Source of the DNA: Clostridia bacterium
Lineage (GTDB): Bacteria; Bacillota; Clostridia; Oscillospirales; CAG-272
DNA: 52,065 bases
Direction: 5' to 3'
Assembly (NCBI GenBank): GCA_028720145.1
Contig: JAQYLJ010000059.1
Span: forward strand, 1-52,065
Both the position numbers and the translations under genes were made by a program. Of the stretch, positions 8,209 through 17,561 are shown piece by piece. The notes under the pieces were generated by a model. The model ran no database searches, had not been told where the DNA came from, and was given only the letters and a program-made list of their open reading frames with translations. Positions within the stretch are counted from its first letter, which is position 1. Every line of letters starts with the position of its first letter.

Positions 8209-10428
8209 TTATTTCGTCAGGCGGTCACGGAGACCCGTGTACCGCTCGGTCTTTCGGACATTCTCGACCATCTGCCTGAGAATATCTTCCCTTCCGACCA
8301 AAATCAGGCGCTCTTTCGCGCGGGTCATGGCGGTATAGAGCAGATTTCTCGTCTGCAAAAGCGAGCCGCAGGAACAAACGGGGAGCACCACGGTCGGGTA
8401 CTCGCTCCCCTGGCTCTTGTGTACCGTGACGGCGTAGGCGTGTTCGACCTCTTCGAGCATGGACGGGTCGTATTCCGCGACTCGACCGTCGAACGAGATG
8501 GAGACAGTGACCGCGGTATCGGTCTTTTCGACCGCCAGAATCACCCCGAGGTCTCCGTTGAAGACCCCGGTGCCGCTCTGGTCTCCGCGTTTCCATTCGA
8601 CATCATAGCGGTTTTTCACCTGCATGACCTTATCCCCGACGCGGAAGGTCACGCCGTGGGCGCGAATCTCCGCTTTTCCCTTTGCGGGCGGATTGAGTCG
8701 TTCTTGCAGGCGCAGATTGAGGTTCTCGGTACCCGAGACCCCGCGGTGGGTCGGGGTGATGACCTGAATCCCCTCCGCCGCCTCTTTGCCGTACGCGCGC
8801 GGGAGCCGCACGGCGAGCAGTTCTTCCACCGTCGTGGGGATTGCCTCCTCCCGCGCCCGACCGAGGAAGAAGAAATCGCTGTCGTTGCGGTCGAGAATGG
8901 GCATCTCGCCCCTCAGAATACGGTGGGCATTCGTGACAATCAAGCTCTCTTGCGCCTGCCTGAAAATCTCGGTCAGACGCACGGTCGGGAAACCCCCCGA
9001 GCCAATCAAATCTCCGAGGATGTTTCCGCACCCGACGGCAGGCAACTGGTCGGCGTCGCCTACTAAAATCAGGCGGCTCCCCCGCCGCATGGCGTTACAG
9101 AGCGCGTTCATGAGCGGCAGGTCAATCATGGAACACTCGTCCACGATGACCACCATGGCATCAAGCGGATGCTCTCGGTTGCGTGCAAAATGCGGGGTGA
9201 GAATATCCTTATCCCGCATCATTTCGAGAAGCCGATGCAGGGTCTTCGCCTCATGTACGGTCGCCTCGGACATCCGCTTCGCGGCGCGACCCGTGGGGGC
9301 GGCGAGGACGGTATCCATATCCAGCAAGTCAAAAATGCGAATGAGCGCGCGGATGACCGTGGTTTTCCCCGTCCCGGGTCCGCCCGTGAGAATCATCACG
9401 CCGTTCGAGAGCGCTTGTCCGATGGCTTCCCGCTGGGCGGGGGCGTACTCAATCCCCCACTCGGTCTCCATGCGCCGAATCATGCCGACGAGGTTCTGTC
9501 TGTCAAGGGTGACGGCGTGGCGGGAGAGAGACAGCAGGGTTTGGGCAACATTCTCTTCTGCCTTATCATTTTCGGCGGAAAACACCATTTTTTGCCCCTG
9601 AATCGAGCGGAGCACGGCGCGCTCTTCCCGCATCATCGCGTCGAGTGCGGTGGTGATTTGTTCCTCGGTCAGACCCAAGGTGTCCGCGGCGGCGGCGACC
9701 AGTTTCGCGTACGGGAGGCAGGTATGCCCGTTCACCGATGCGTTATAGGAGAGGACATAGGAAATCCCCGCGCGGACGCGCACTTCCGCCTCCGGCGAGA
9801 CTCCGAGGGACGCGGCAATCTCGTCCGCACGGGCGAAACTGACACCGAATCCATCCCGACACAGGCGGTAAGGGTCCGCACGGAGAAGCCCTGCGGCACC
9901 TCTCCCCCATTCGCGGAACGCGCGGGTCACGACCGCGCTCCCGACCCGCCCCGCACAGATGGTCATGAGTTCGCGGAGCCCCGCCTGCTCCTGAAAAGAG
10001 GTGGCGATGGCGGCGGCTTTCTTACGGGTGATGCCGGGGATATCGGTCAGCCACTCTGGGTGCTTTTCGATGACATCGAAGGTCTCGAGCCCGAACCGAT
10101 TGACGATTTTGAGGGCGGTCGAGGGTCCGACCCCTTTGATGGCACCCGAGGAGAGGTAGCGCAAGAGGTCGTTCCCCTCGGTCGGGAGGGCGCGCTCATA
10201 GGATTCAATCAGCAGTTGTCTGCCGTAGTCGGTATGTTCTTTCCAAATCCCAAAGAGACGCATCTGCTCGCCTGCGGCGGCGTACGGGACCGTGCCGACG
10301 GCGGTCACGAGTTTCCCCGTGCGGTCGTCGATGAGTTCCAGAACCGCATAATCGTTCGCGGGGTTGTGATACACGACATCTTCGATGGTACCGACAATGT
10401 CGGGGTCTCGTTTTTCTTCCGGATTCAC
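8209..10428 (-). CDS. recD2: RecD2-type ATP-dependent DNA helicase
   Basis: RecD2 is a 5'-3' superfamily 1 helicase found without RecBC; it acts in DNA repair and replication-fork maintenance. The 739-residue product has an N-terminal OB-like region (VGTIEDVVYHN...), helix-hairpin-helix segments around residues 95-140, Walker A GGPGTGKTT (349-357), and Walker B with VDECSMIDLPL. It ends with the UvrD-like C-terminal motif YAVTVHKSQGSEYPTV. The GTG start has a strong AGAGGAGG site 8 nt upstream. It follows metK by 43 bp, so it may share the metK transcript. Confidence 0.93.
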   Translation of the reverse strand: MNPEEKRDPDIVGTIEDVVYHNPANDYAVLELIDDRTGKLVTAVGTVPYAAAGEQMRLFGIWKEHTDYGRQLLIESYERALPTEGNDLLRYLSSGAIKGVGPSTALKIVNRFGLETFDVIEKHPEWLTDIPGITRKKAAAIATSFQEQAGLRELMTICAGRVGSAVVTRAFREWGRGAAGLLRADPYRLCRDGFGVSFARADEIAASLGVSPEAEVRVRAGISYVLSYNASVNGHTCLPYAKLVAAAADTLGLTEEQITTALDAMMREERAVLRSIQGQKMVFSAENDKAEENVAQTLLSLSRHAVTLDRQNLVGMIRRMETEWGIEYAPAQREAIGQALSNGVMILTGGPGTGKTTVIRALIRIFDLLDMDTVLAAPTGRAAKRMSEATVHEAKTLHRLLEMMRDKDILTPHFARNREHPLDAMVVIVDECSMIDLPLMNALCNAMRRGSRLILVGDADQLPAVGCGNILGDLIGSGGFPTVRLTEIFRQAQESLIVTNAHRILRGEMPILDRNDSDFFFLGRAREEAIPTTVEELLAVRLPRAYGKEAAEGIQVITPTHRGVSGTENLNLRLQERLNPPAKGKAEIRAHGVTFRVGDKVMQVKNRYDVEWKRGDQSGTGVFNGDLGVILAVEKTDTAVTVSISFDGRVAEYDPSMLEEVEHAYAVTVHKSQGSEYPTVVLPVCSCGSLLQTRNLLYTAMTRAKERLILVGREDILRQMVENVRKTERYTGLRDRLTK

Positions 10429-10471
10429 GGTGCGCCTCCTCTCTTTCGGGTTTGGGTTGGTTTTGCTTTAA

Positions 10472-11656
10472 TTATGCCTGTAACAGGTCTTTCAGTTTGT
10501 CCGCGAGGTCGGTCTTTTCCCACGGGGCATCGAGGTCTTCTCTGCCCATGTGCCCATATGCGGCGAACGGCGCATACATCGGGCGGCGGAGGTCAAAGTG
10601 TTTGATAATGGCGGCGGGGCGCAGGTCGAAGAGAGCAGTCACGGCTTCGGCGATTTTCTCGTCGGGCACCACACCGGTACCGAAGGTATCGACCATGACC
10701 GAGACGGGGCGCGCCACGCCGATGGCATACGCCACCTCGACCTCACAGCGGCGGGCAATCCCCGCTTTGACAACATTTTTCGCGACATAACGCGCGGCAT
10801 AACAGGCGCTTCTATCCACCTTGGTCGGGTCTTTGCCCGAGAAAGCACCGCCGCCGTGGCGAGCGTACCCGCCGTAGGTATCGACAATGATTTTTCTGCC
10901 GGTCAGCCCCGTGTCCCCTGCGGGTCCGCCGATGACGAACCTGCCCGTCGGGTTGACATAGATTTTCGTGTCAGAATCGAGCATGGCGGGGTCAATCACG
11001 GGTTTGATGACCTCGCGGATAATGTCCTCGCGGATGGTCGCGAGTTCGACCTCGGGGGCGTGTTGGGAGGAGACCACGACGGCATCGATGCGTTTCGGCG
11101 TGTCGCCGTCGTACTCCACCGTGACCTGCGTCTTCCCGTCGGGGCGGAGGTACGGGAGGGTGCCGTTCTTTCTCACCTCGGTCAGGCGTTTCGCCAGTCG
11201 GTGGGAGAGCGAGATAGGGAGCGGCATGAGTTCAGGGGTCTCGTCACAGGCGTAGCCGAACATCATCCCTTGGTCGCCCGCGCCGGTATCGAGGTCGTCT
11301 CCGAGCGTCCCCTCTTTCGCCTCGGCACAGCGGTCAACCCCCATGGCGATATCGGGCGACTGCTCGTGAATCGAGGTCATGACGGCGCAGGTATGGCAGT
11401 CAAAGCCGTATTTTGCGCGGTCATAGCCGATTTCTTCAACCGTGCGTCTCACGACCTCGGGGATATCCACATACGCCTCGGTCGTGACCTCGCCCATGAC
11501 GGTGATGATGCCGGTCGTAGCGAAAGTCTCGACGGCGGCGCGGGACATGGGGTCCTGCCGCAGAAGTTCGTCCAGAATGGCATCCGAAATCTTATCGCAG
11601 ATTTTATCGGGATGCCCCTCGGTCACCGACTCGGAAGTAAACAGTTTTTTCGACAT
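10472..11656 (-). CDS. metK: S-adenosylmethionine synthetase MetK
   Basis: MetK makes S-adenosylmethionine from methionine and ATP in the cytoplasm. The 394-residue product has the N-terminal signature [19 protein letters not shown], the central [11 protein letters not shown] motif and the [16 protein letters not shown] motif that binds phosphate and metal. The ATG at 11656 is preceded by AGAGGAAA. A longer reading frame to 11770 would run back through the riboswitch and is rejected. Expression is controlled by the SAM-I riboswitch and terminator directly upstream, a feedback loop on its own product. Confidence 0.97.
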   Translation of the reverse strand: MSKKLFTSESVTEGHPDKICDKISDAILDELLRQDPMSRAAVETFATTGIITVMGEVTTEAYVDIPEVVRRTVEEIGYDRAKYGFDCHTCAVMTSIHEQSPDIAMGVDRCAEAKEGTLGDDLDTGAGDQGMMFGYACDETPELMPLPISLSHRLAKRLTEVRKNGTLPYLRPDGKTQVTVEYDGDTPKRIDAVVVSSQHAPEVELATIREDIIREVIKPVIDPAMLDSDTKIYVNPTGRFVIGGPAGDTGLTGRKIIVDTYGGYARHGGGAFSGKDPTKVDRSACYAARYVAKNVVKAGIARRCEVEVAYAIGVARPVSVMVDTFGTGVVPDEKIAEAVTALFDLRPAAIIKHFDLRRPMYAPFAAYGHMGREDLDAPWEKTDLADKLKDLLQA

Positions 11657-11675
11657 AGTATTTCCTCTTTTCTTC

Positions 11676-11711
11676 AAAAAAAGACCCGAGCGGTCGATAA
11701 GCCGCCCGGGT
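11676..11711 (-). terminator. Regulatory terminator of the metK SAM riboswitch
   Basis: On the minus strand ACCCGGGCGG pairs with CCGCTCGGGT around a short loop and is followed by CTTTTTTT. It lies between the SAM-I aptamer and the metK ribosome site. It is the expected off-state hairpin: SAM binding should favour it and stop transcription. Confidence 0.85.
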
Positions 11712-11719
11712 ATGGGACG

Positions 11720-11800
11720 CTTATCTAACCGGAATTGGCACCTTGAAAGAACAGGTTGCCGTGGGTTCACAGGGCCAGTCCCTCCCCCACTCTTGATAAG
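11720..11800 (-). promoter_or_regulatory. SAM-I (S-box) riboswitch aptamer before metK
   Basis: The minus-strand RNA has the conserved S-box core in order: CTTATCAAGAG of P1/P2, GGAGGGACTGGCCC, GTGAACCC, CGGCAACC, then AAGGTGCCAATTCC and the closing GATAAG that pairs with CTTATC. These elements are diagnostic for SAM-I riboswitches. A terminator hairpin follows, so control is by transcription termination when SAM is plentiful. The promoter lies just upstream. Confidence 0.95.
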
Positions 11801-11820
11801 GTCTTTTCAATTTTCATTTG

Positions 11821-11849
11821 ATTGTATCATACATCCCTCTTGATTGCAA
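11821..11849 (-). promoter_or_regulatory. Sigma-A type promoter for metK and its riboswitch
   Basis: On the minus strand TTGCAA (11849-11844) and TACAAT (11826-11821) are 17 bp apart, with an extended TG before the -10. The start point would fall about 14 bp before the aptamer. A 7-bp-stem hairpin (11836-11853) overlaps the -35 region and may be the end of the upstream mutS2 transcript. Confidence 0.78.
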
Positions 11850-11872
11850 GAGGAATTTCCTGTTTTTTCGCC

Positions 11873-14260
11873 TTATTTCAGGGTGACGACCGTCACGCCC
11901 GAGTCGCCCTCGCCGAGGGAACCGAGGCGGAACGAGGCGACGCGGGGGTCGGCTTTCAATTCCTTATGGAGGGCGACGCGGAGCGCGCCCGTCCCCTTCC
12001 CGTGGATGATGCGGACGGTCTCGACCCCGGCGAGCACCGCCTCGTCCAGATAGCGGTCTACCTCAAACCACGCATCGTCGCCGTAGCGACCGCGGACATC
12101 GAGTTCCGCACGGAACGCGGCGACACCGCCGCGCTGGATTTTGGTCGAGGAGGGGGCTTTCGGCTTGCTCTTTTTCTTCATATCGGAGAGCAGTCGGATA
12201 TCGGAAATATCCACTTTTCCGCGGAAGACGCCCGCCTGCACCGCGACCTGTTTGTCGCCCGCGAGGGCGGTGACTTTCCCCTCGGCACCGAGGGAGGCAA
12301 TCCAAACGGCATCGCCCACGCGGAGCGGGCGCGGCAGAACATACTTCTCCCCGACGCTCGCCTCCTCAAAGGTGACCTCGCCGTAGGCATCCTCTGCCGC
12401 CCGCATCTGCTCTCTCACGGCACGCCGCGCTTCTTCGAGGGCGGCGGCGACATTCTCTTTCTCCTGTTTCTTCCGCAGTTCTTCCAACTGACGGAAGACA
12501 AACTCGCTCGAAACGCGTGCGCTGTCGAGCAGTTGCCGCGCCTTTTCGCGGTCGCGTCTCACCGATGCTTCGGTCTCGGCGAGTTTCTTTTTGAGTTCGG
12601 TCTCGGCCTTGGTCTTATAAGTCTCATACTCGCGGCGGAGGCGCGCCGCCTCGTCGCGCTCATGCTCCATCTCGAACCGCGTGCGTTCCAGTTCCTCAAT
12701 GACGCTCTCGAACCGACGGCTGTCGGCGGAGACGAGTTCCCGCGCGCGGTCAACGACCTCTTTCGGGAGCCCGAGTTTCTCGGAGATGGCGAAGGCATTG
12801 GATTTCCCGGGTGCGCCCAAAACGAGGCGATAGGTGGGGCGCAGGGTCTCGACATCAAACTCACAGGACGCGTTCTTCACCCCGGGGGTATCGAGCGCAA
12901 AAAGTTTGAGTTCGGTATAGTGGGTGGTGGCGGCGCTGATGGCACCGCGCGCACGGCAGGTCTCCAAAATGGAAATGGCGAGCGCCGCGCCCTCGACGGG
13001 GTCGGTCCCTGCCCCGAGTTCATCAAACAGCACAAGGGAGCGCGGGGTGAGACTGTTTAGCATTCCAATCTCATTCACCATATGCGCAGAGAAAGTGGAG
13101 AGTGACTGCTCGATGCTCTGCTCATCCCCGATATCGACAAGAATCCCGTCAAACACGCCGAGGGTGGAATCGGGGTCGGCGGGGATATGCAAGCCCGCCT
13201 GCGCCATCGCGGCGAACAGCCCGAGGGTTTTCAGGGTGACGGTCTTCCCGCCCGTATTGGGTCCCGTGATAATCAAGGTGTCAAACTCGTTACCGAGAGA
13301 GACGCTGACGGGCACCACGCGGTCGCGGTCGATGAGAGGGTGACGCGCGCGGCGAAGGTCTATCATGCGGTCTTCGGCGAGGTGCGGCTCACAGCCGTCC
13401 ATCTGCTCGGAGAGCGACGCGCAACCGAAGCAGAACGAAAGCTCGGTCATGGTGTCGTAGTCGCGGAGGAGTGAACCCGCGAACTCGGCACAGGCGGCGC
13501 TGAGTTCGGCAAGGATGCGCTCAATCTCCCGTGCCTCTTTGATTTCGAGGGCGCGGAGGTCGTTATTCGCCTCGACCACCGCCATGGGTTCAATGAACAC
13601 GGTCGCGCCCGAGGAGGAGGTATCGTGGACAATCCCCTTGACCTCCCCGCGGTATTCCTGCCGCACGGGAATGACATATCTGCCGTCCCGCATGGTGACG
13701 ATATTTTCCTGTAATGCTTTCTGCCGCGCGCCGGTGACATAACTCAAAAGAGATTCCCGAATACGGTTATGCGCCGCGCGAATCTGGCGGCGAATGGACG
13801 AGAGCGCGGGGCTGGCATCGTCCGAGATGAGTTCCGCCGAGACGATGCTCGTCGAAATTCTTCTCTCCAAAGTGGGGTTCGGGAGCAAGCGGGCGAACAC
13901 CTCGTCGAGCACCGTCTCGAACGGGTGATTCTCTTTTGCGTAGTCGGCGCACCCCTTCACCGCGCGGAGCATGGAGGCGATATGCAGCAGTTCCTCGGGG
14001 GTGAGAGTCGCGCCCTTATCGGCGCGCTCCAAAGCGTCGGGGACATCCTCGGGGGCATCAAACCCCGGGTACCCTTTCGCGTCCGCCAAACGGCGGGCAT
14101 CGGTCGTGCGGCGGAGCCGTCTCGCGACATCCACCGCGTCGTCGGAGGGCATGAGACAAGCCGCCCGCGCTTTCGCACCGGCGGTGACGCAACTCTTCGC
14201 GAGCAGCGCGCGAATCTTGTCGAACTCCAAAACCGACTGTGTTTTCTCCGAAAAAATCAT
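11873..14260 (-). CDS. mutS2: Endonuclease MutS2 with C-terminal Smr domain
   Basis: MutS2 proteins bind branched DNA. In Bacillus the homologue also splits collided ribosomes as part of ribosome quality control. The 795-residue product has the MutS ATPase core with Walker A GPNTGGKTV (333-341) and a Walker B region reading SLVLFDELGAGTDPVEG. A long charged coiled coil follows (about 500-620). The C-terminal Smr domain begins at LDVRG and carries HGKGTGALR. The N-terminal mismatch-binding domain of MutS is absent, as expected. The start at 14260 has AGAGGAAA and lies 8 bp after recO. Confidence 0.94.
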   Translation of the reverse strand: MIFSEKTQSVLEFDKIRALLAKSCVTAGAKARAACLMPSDDAVDVARRLRRTTDARRLADAKGYPGFDAPEDVPDALERADKGATLTPEELLHIASMLRAVKGCADYAKENHPFETVLDEVFARLLPNPTLERRISTSIVSAELISDDASPALSSIRRQIRAAHNRIRESLLSYVTGARQKALQENIVTMRDGRYVIPVRQEYRGEVKGIVHDTSSSGATVFIEPMAVVEANNDLRALEIKEAREIERILAELSAACAEFAGSLLRDYDTMTELSFCFGCASLSEQMDGCEPHLAEDRMIDLRRARHPLIDRDRVVPVSVSLGNEFDTLIITGPNTGGKTVTLKTLGLFAAMAQAGLHIPADPDSTLGVFDGILVDIGDEQSIEQSLSTFSAHMVNEIGMLNSLTPRSLVLFDELGAGTDPVEGAALAISILETCRARGAISAATTHYTELKLFALDTPGVKNASCEFDVETLRPTYRLVLGAPGKSNAFAISEKLGLPKEVVDRARELVSADSRRFESVIEELERTRFEMEHERDEAARLRREYETYKTKAETELKKKLAETEASVRRDREKARQLLDSARVSSEFVFRQLEELRKKQEKENVAAALEEARRAVREQMRAAEDAYGEVTFEEASVGEKYVLPRPLRVGDAVWIASLGAEGKVTALAGDKQVAVQAGVFRGKVDISDIRLLSDMKKKSKPKAPSSTKIQRGGVAAFRAELDVRGRYGDDAWFEVDRYLDEAVLAGVETVRIIHGKGTGALRVALHKELKADPRVASFRLGSLGEGDSGVTVVTLK

Positions 14261-14268
14261 AGTTTCCT

Positions 14269-15054
14269 CTAAACCACCTGATGATAGAACGCGAGGGTGG
14301 CAAAACGGTGGTCGGTATGCCACATGAGATATTCTTCCGCCGCGCGGGAAAACGCGGGCAGATCCTCGCCGTCGAGACGGAACGAGAACAACCGCTCGGG
14401 CTGTGCCGTCATGACATACGAGACGGCGGCGCGCACCCCGGGGGTCAGAATGACGATGGAATGTTCCGTGGTGTCCTCCCCTGCCATCTCTCTCCCGGCG
14501 AGGGAATCGCGGCAGCGGCGGCAGAGCATGGTACCCTCCGAGAGGTCAAAGATAAACTCGCCCTCGGTATCGCCGCAGAGCGAACACGCCGAGAGGTCGG
14601 GCATGAATCCGAGTACCGCCGCCATGCGGAACTCGAACGCCGCCTTGACAAGCGACAAGTCGTACATACCGCGCGAGACGGCGTACAGGGTATTCAGCAC
14701 CAAGCGTAAGAGATCCGCATCGGGGGTCTCGGTACCCGTGTAGGTCGTAACCTCGCAGACATAGGAGCCGAGAGCGGCGCGACCGATGTCGGCGCGCAGA
14801 CCGTAGAAAGACTCTTCCAAGGTGACATCCTGCAAGGTGTATCGCCCTTTCGCGTCGCGGAGAAAAAATCTGCCGTAGCAAAAGAGCTGAGTTGTGGTGA
14901 GATAGCGATTCTTGAGCAGGCGCGCGCCGTTCGCATAGACCGTGAGAAGTCCCCGCTCGGCGGTCAGAAGCGAGAGGAGCCGGTCGCGCTCGCCGACATC
15001 GACGGTATTCACCACGAGTCCGTGGACTTCAAAACTGTTCTCGGGGGTCTTCAT
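14269..15054 (-). CDS. recO: DNA repair protein RecO
   Basis: RecO anneals single strands and helps load RecA in the RecFOR pathway. The 261-residue product starts with an OB fold (FEVHGLVVNTVDVGERDRL). In its second half it has a zinc-ribbon-like cluster CSLCG...CRRC (about residues 171-196), which is common in Gram-positive RecO. The start codon overlaps the era stop (ATGA). Era-RecO adjacency is strongly conserved in Firmicutes. Confidence 0.93.
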   Translation of the reverse strand: MKTPENSFEVHGLVVNTVDVGERDRLLSLLTAERGLLTVYANGARLLKNRYLTTTQLFCYGRFFLRDAKGRYTLQDVTLEESFYGLRADIGRAALGSYVCEVTTYTGTETPDADLLRLVLNTLYAVSRGMYDLSLVKAAFEFRMAAVLGFMPDLSACSLCGDTEGEFIFDLSEGTMLCRRCRDSLAGREMAGEDTTEHSIVILTPGVRAAVSYVMTAQPERLFSFRLDGEDLPAFSRAAEEYLMWHTDHRFATLAFYHQVV

Positions 15055-15938
15055 TCGTCTTTGCGATAGCCGAGGTCATTCAGATTAAACTGGCTGTCCC
15101 GCCAATTTTCTTTGACCTTGACCCACAGGTCGAGGAACACTTTGGTACCGAAGAACTTTTCGAGGTCCTCGCGCGACTTGGAGCCGACGCGCTTCAGGGT
15201 CTCGCCGTGGGCGCCGATGATGATGCCTTTATGCGAGGTGCGCTCGCAGTAGATATCCGCGCGGATGCGAATGAGTTTCCCCGTTTCGGTAAACTCTTCA
15301 ATGGAGACGGCGACCCCGTGAGGAACCTCGTCCGAGAGGGTCTTGAGCAGTTTCTCACGGATGATCTCGGCGGCGATCTGCCGCTCGGTCTGGTCGGTAA
15401 TCATCTCCTCGGGGAAAAACCACGCGCTCTCGGTGAGATACCGCTCGCACTCAGAGAGGAGAACATCGACATTTTTGCCGCTCTTCGCCACCGTGGGCAC
15501 CACCGCGTCGAAGTCGAATGCGGCGGAATAGGCGGCGATGGTCTTCGCGACATTCTCGGCGGTGACGGAATCGGTCTTATTGACGACAAGAATCGCGCCG
15601 ATGCCCGCCCGCTTGATTTTCTCGAGGATTTCTCCCTCGATATCACCGACCGCCCCGCGGGGTTCGACCACGAGCAGTGCCGCATCCGCGCCGCCGAGGG
15701 TATCGCTCGCCGCCTTCACCATATAGTCCCCGAGTTTGGTACGGGGGCGGTGTACGCCCGGGGTATCGAGAAAGACATACTGGTCTTCCCCGACGGTATG
15801 AATCCCCGTGATACGGTTCCGCGTGGTCTGCGGGCGTTTCGAGACGATGGCGACCTTCTCGCCGAGGATATGGTTGAGGAGGGTCGACTTCCCGACATTC
15901 GGTCGACCGACGATTGCGATAAAAGCCGTTCTGCTCAT
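15051..15938 (-). CDS. era: Ribosome-assembly GTPase Era
   Basis: Era is an essential GTPase that binds the 3' end of 16S rRNA during 30S maturation. The 295-residue product has G1 GRPNVGKST (near residue 10), G3 DTPGVH, G4 NKTD, and a C-terminal KH domain with GAHGETLKRVG. The ATG at 15938 overlaps the ybeY stop codon (ATGA) and has AAAAGGAATC upstream. A longer frame to 16007 is rejected. The cdd and dgkA genes often found between ybeY and era are missing. Confidence 0.96.
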   Translation of the reverse strand: MSRTAFIAIVGRPNVGKSTLLNHILGEKVAIVSKRPQTTRNRITGIHTVGEDQYVFLDTPGVHRPRTKLGDYMVKAASDTLGGADAALLVVEPRGAVGDIEGEILEKIKRAGIGAILVVNKTDSVTAENVAKTIAAYSAAFDFDAVVPTVAKSGKNVDVLLSECERYLTESAWFFPEEMITDQTERQIAAEIIREKLLKTLSDEVPHGVAVSIEEFTETGKLIRIRADIYCERTSHKGIIIGAHGETLKRVGSKSREDLEKFFGTKVFLDLWVKVKENWRDSQFNLNDLGYRKDE

Positions 15939-16447
15939 ATAGATTCCTTTTCTTTTTCTTTCAAACGATGTTCCAAACGGGTCATGACCGCCCGTTGCCG
16001 CGCGCACATATCCTCTTCGTCCTCCTGCGAGAGCACATGGTCGTATCCGAGCAGGTGGAGGGTGGAATGGACGGCGAGAAAAGCGACCTCGCGCGGAAAG
16101 GGATTCCCGAGTTCTTCCGCCTGCACCGCCGCGCGTTCGAGCGAAATAACGATATCGCCGAGCGGGACGGGGGTGACGGGGCAGTTCACCGCCTCGCCCG
16201 CCTCAAACTGCGGGAACGACAGGACATCGGTCGCGCTGTCTTTTTCGCGGTAGGTACGGTTCAGTTCCCGAATATATGCGTTATCGCAAAAGGTAATCGA
16301 GACGAGCGCGTCGTGTGGGAACTCCTCATAGGCGAGGGTCTCTTCGACCGCGAGCCGTACCAAGTGTTTCAGGCGGGTAGAGACCGAGAGGGTCTCGGAC
16401 GAGAGCCCAAAGTCGATTTTCAGGCGGGGGGAAGCATGGTTTCTCAT
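15935..16447 (-). CDS. ybeY: Endoribonuclease YbeY (rRNA maturation factor)
   Basis: YbeY is a zinc-dependent RNase needed for 16S rRNA 3'-end processing and ribosome quality control. The 170-residue product carries the metal motif HSTLHLLGYDH, with three histidines as ligands, and the family segment DSATDVLSFP. It overlaps phoH by ATGA at the start and era by ATGA at the end. The chain phoH-ybeY-era therefore looks translationally coupled. Confidence 0.95.
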   Translation of the reverse strand: MRNHASPRLKIDFGLSSETLSVSTRLKHLVRLAVEETLAYEEFPHDALVSITFCDNAYIRELNRTYREKDSATDVLSFPQFEAGEAVNCPVTPVPLGDIVISLERAAVQAEELGNPFPREVAFLAVHSTLHLLGYDHVLSQEDEEDMCARQRAVMTRLEHRLKEKEKESI

Positions 16448-17469
16448 TTCTTCCCCTCCCCGCTTTTGCGGACATAGTGGGTACCGCCCGTCCTCGGCTG
16501 TTCTTTCTCATAACTCTCATACGCCTTGATAATCTGCTGGACAAGATGATGGCGCACGACATCGCGGCGGGAAAACTCGTGAATCGCGATGCCCTCGATG
16601 CCGCCGAGAATCTTCGCGGCGACGGCGAGACCGCTCTTCTTCCCATACGGGAGGTCGGTCTGCGAGGGGTCGCCCGTCACCACCGCCTTGGAGCGGTAGC
16701 CGAGACGGGTGAGGAACATCTTCATCTGCTCGCTCGTGGTGTTCTGCGCCTCGTCGAGAATGATAAACGAATCGTCGAGGGTTCTGCCGCGCATATAGGC
16801 GAGCGGGGCAATCTCGATGGTGCCGCGCTCGAGGTGCCGCGCGAAGTTCTCACTCCCCATCATCTCGTAGAGCGCGTCATAGAGGGGACGGAGGTAGGGG
16901 TCGATCTTGTTCTGTAAGTCGCCCGGCAAAAATCCGAGTTTCTCCCCTGCTTCGACTGCGGGGCGGGTCAAGATGATACGGCTGACCTGCTTGTCCCTGA
17001 GGGCTTCGACCGCCATCGCGACGGCGAGAAAGGTCTTTCCCGTCCCGGCGGGACCGATGCCGAGGACGACGGTATTCTTTCTGACCGCCTCGACATATTT
17101 TCTCTGCCCGACGGTCTTCGGGCGAATGGGTTTCCCACGACTGGTGATACAGACGATATCACTGCCGAGGTCGGTGAGTTCCTCTCCCTCTCCGTCGGAC
17201 ACCATGGAGACGACATACTCCACGGTCTGCTCGTCCAGCGTATCGCCGACGGTCATGCGTTTGAGATATTCGAGCACCTTCGCCGCCTCGCCGAGCCCCG
17301 GCTCTTCCCCCGTGATGACAAGGGCATCGCCTGCTTCTCCCCCGACGGGGCGGGTGTTACGAATGGTGACTCCGAGTTTTTCTTCCAGAAAGCGCGCGTG
17401 ACAATCCCCCGTCCCAAAGAGGGCGGCGGTCTGTGCGCCGGATATGGTGGTGACAATTTTTTCGGGCAT
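16444..17469 (-). CDS. phoH: PhoH-family ATPase
   Basis: PhoH proteins are cytoplasmic ATPases, probably RNA helicase-like, that are usually encoded beside ybeY. The 341-residue product has an N-terminal KH-like region, Walker [10 protein letters not shown] (139-147), Walker [12 protein letters not shown], and a downstream [11 protein letters not shown] motif. A GGAG site precedes the ATG. A promoter at the end of yqfD allows vegetative expression separate from the sporulation genes upstream. Confidence 0.93.
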   Translation of the reverse strand: MPEKIVTTISGAQTAALFGTGDCHARFLEEKLGVTIRNTRPVGGEAGDALVITGEEPGLGEAAKVLEYLKRMTVGDTLDEQTVEYVVSMVSDGEGEELTDLGSDIVCITSRGKPIRPKTVGQRKYVEAVRKNTVVLGIGPAGTGKTFLAVAMAVEALRDKQVSRIILTRPAVEAGEKLGFLPGDLQNKIDPYLRPLYDALYEMMGSENFARHLERGTIEIAPLAYMRGRTLDDSFIILDEAQNTTSEQMKMFLTRLGYRSKAVVTGDPSQTDLPYGKKSGLAVAAKILGGIEGIAIHEFSRRDVVRHHLVQQIIKAYESYEKEQPRTGGTHYVRKSGEGKK

Positions 17470-17532
17470 TGGTTTCTCCGTTTGCTTTTTCGGTGATTTG
17501 CGCGACGCGCGCGCAATACACCATTTTCTTAT

Positions 17533-17561
17533 ATTCTACTGTTCTTCGGTCTCAAATGCAA
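17533..17561 (-). promoter_or_regulatory. Sigma-A type promoter for phoH-ybeY-era-recO-mutS2
   Basis: On the minus strand TTGCAT (17561-17556) and TAGAAT (17538-17533) are 17 bp apart and overlap the 3' end of yqfD. This would separate housekeeping expression of the phoH operon from sporulation-specific yqfC-yqfD. A short G/C hairpin lies in the leader at about 17494-17512. Confidence 0.65.

Noticed and set aside
11657-11770. N-terminal extension of MetK
   Set aside because: It would be translated from the SAM riboswitch and terminator. The conserved start [18 protein letters not shown] lies at 11656.
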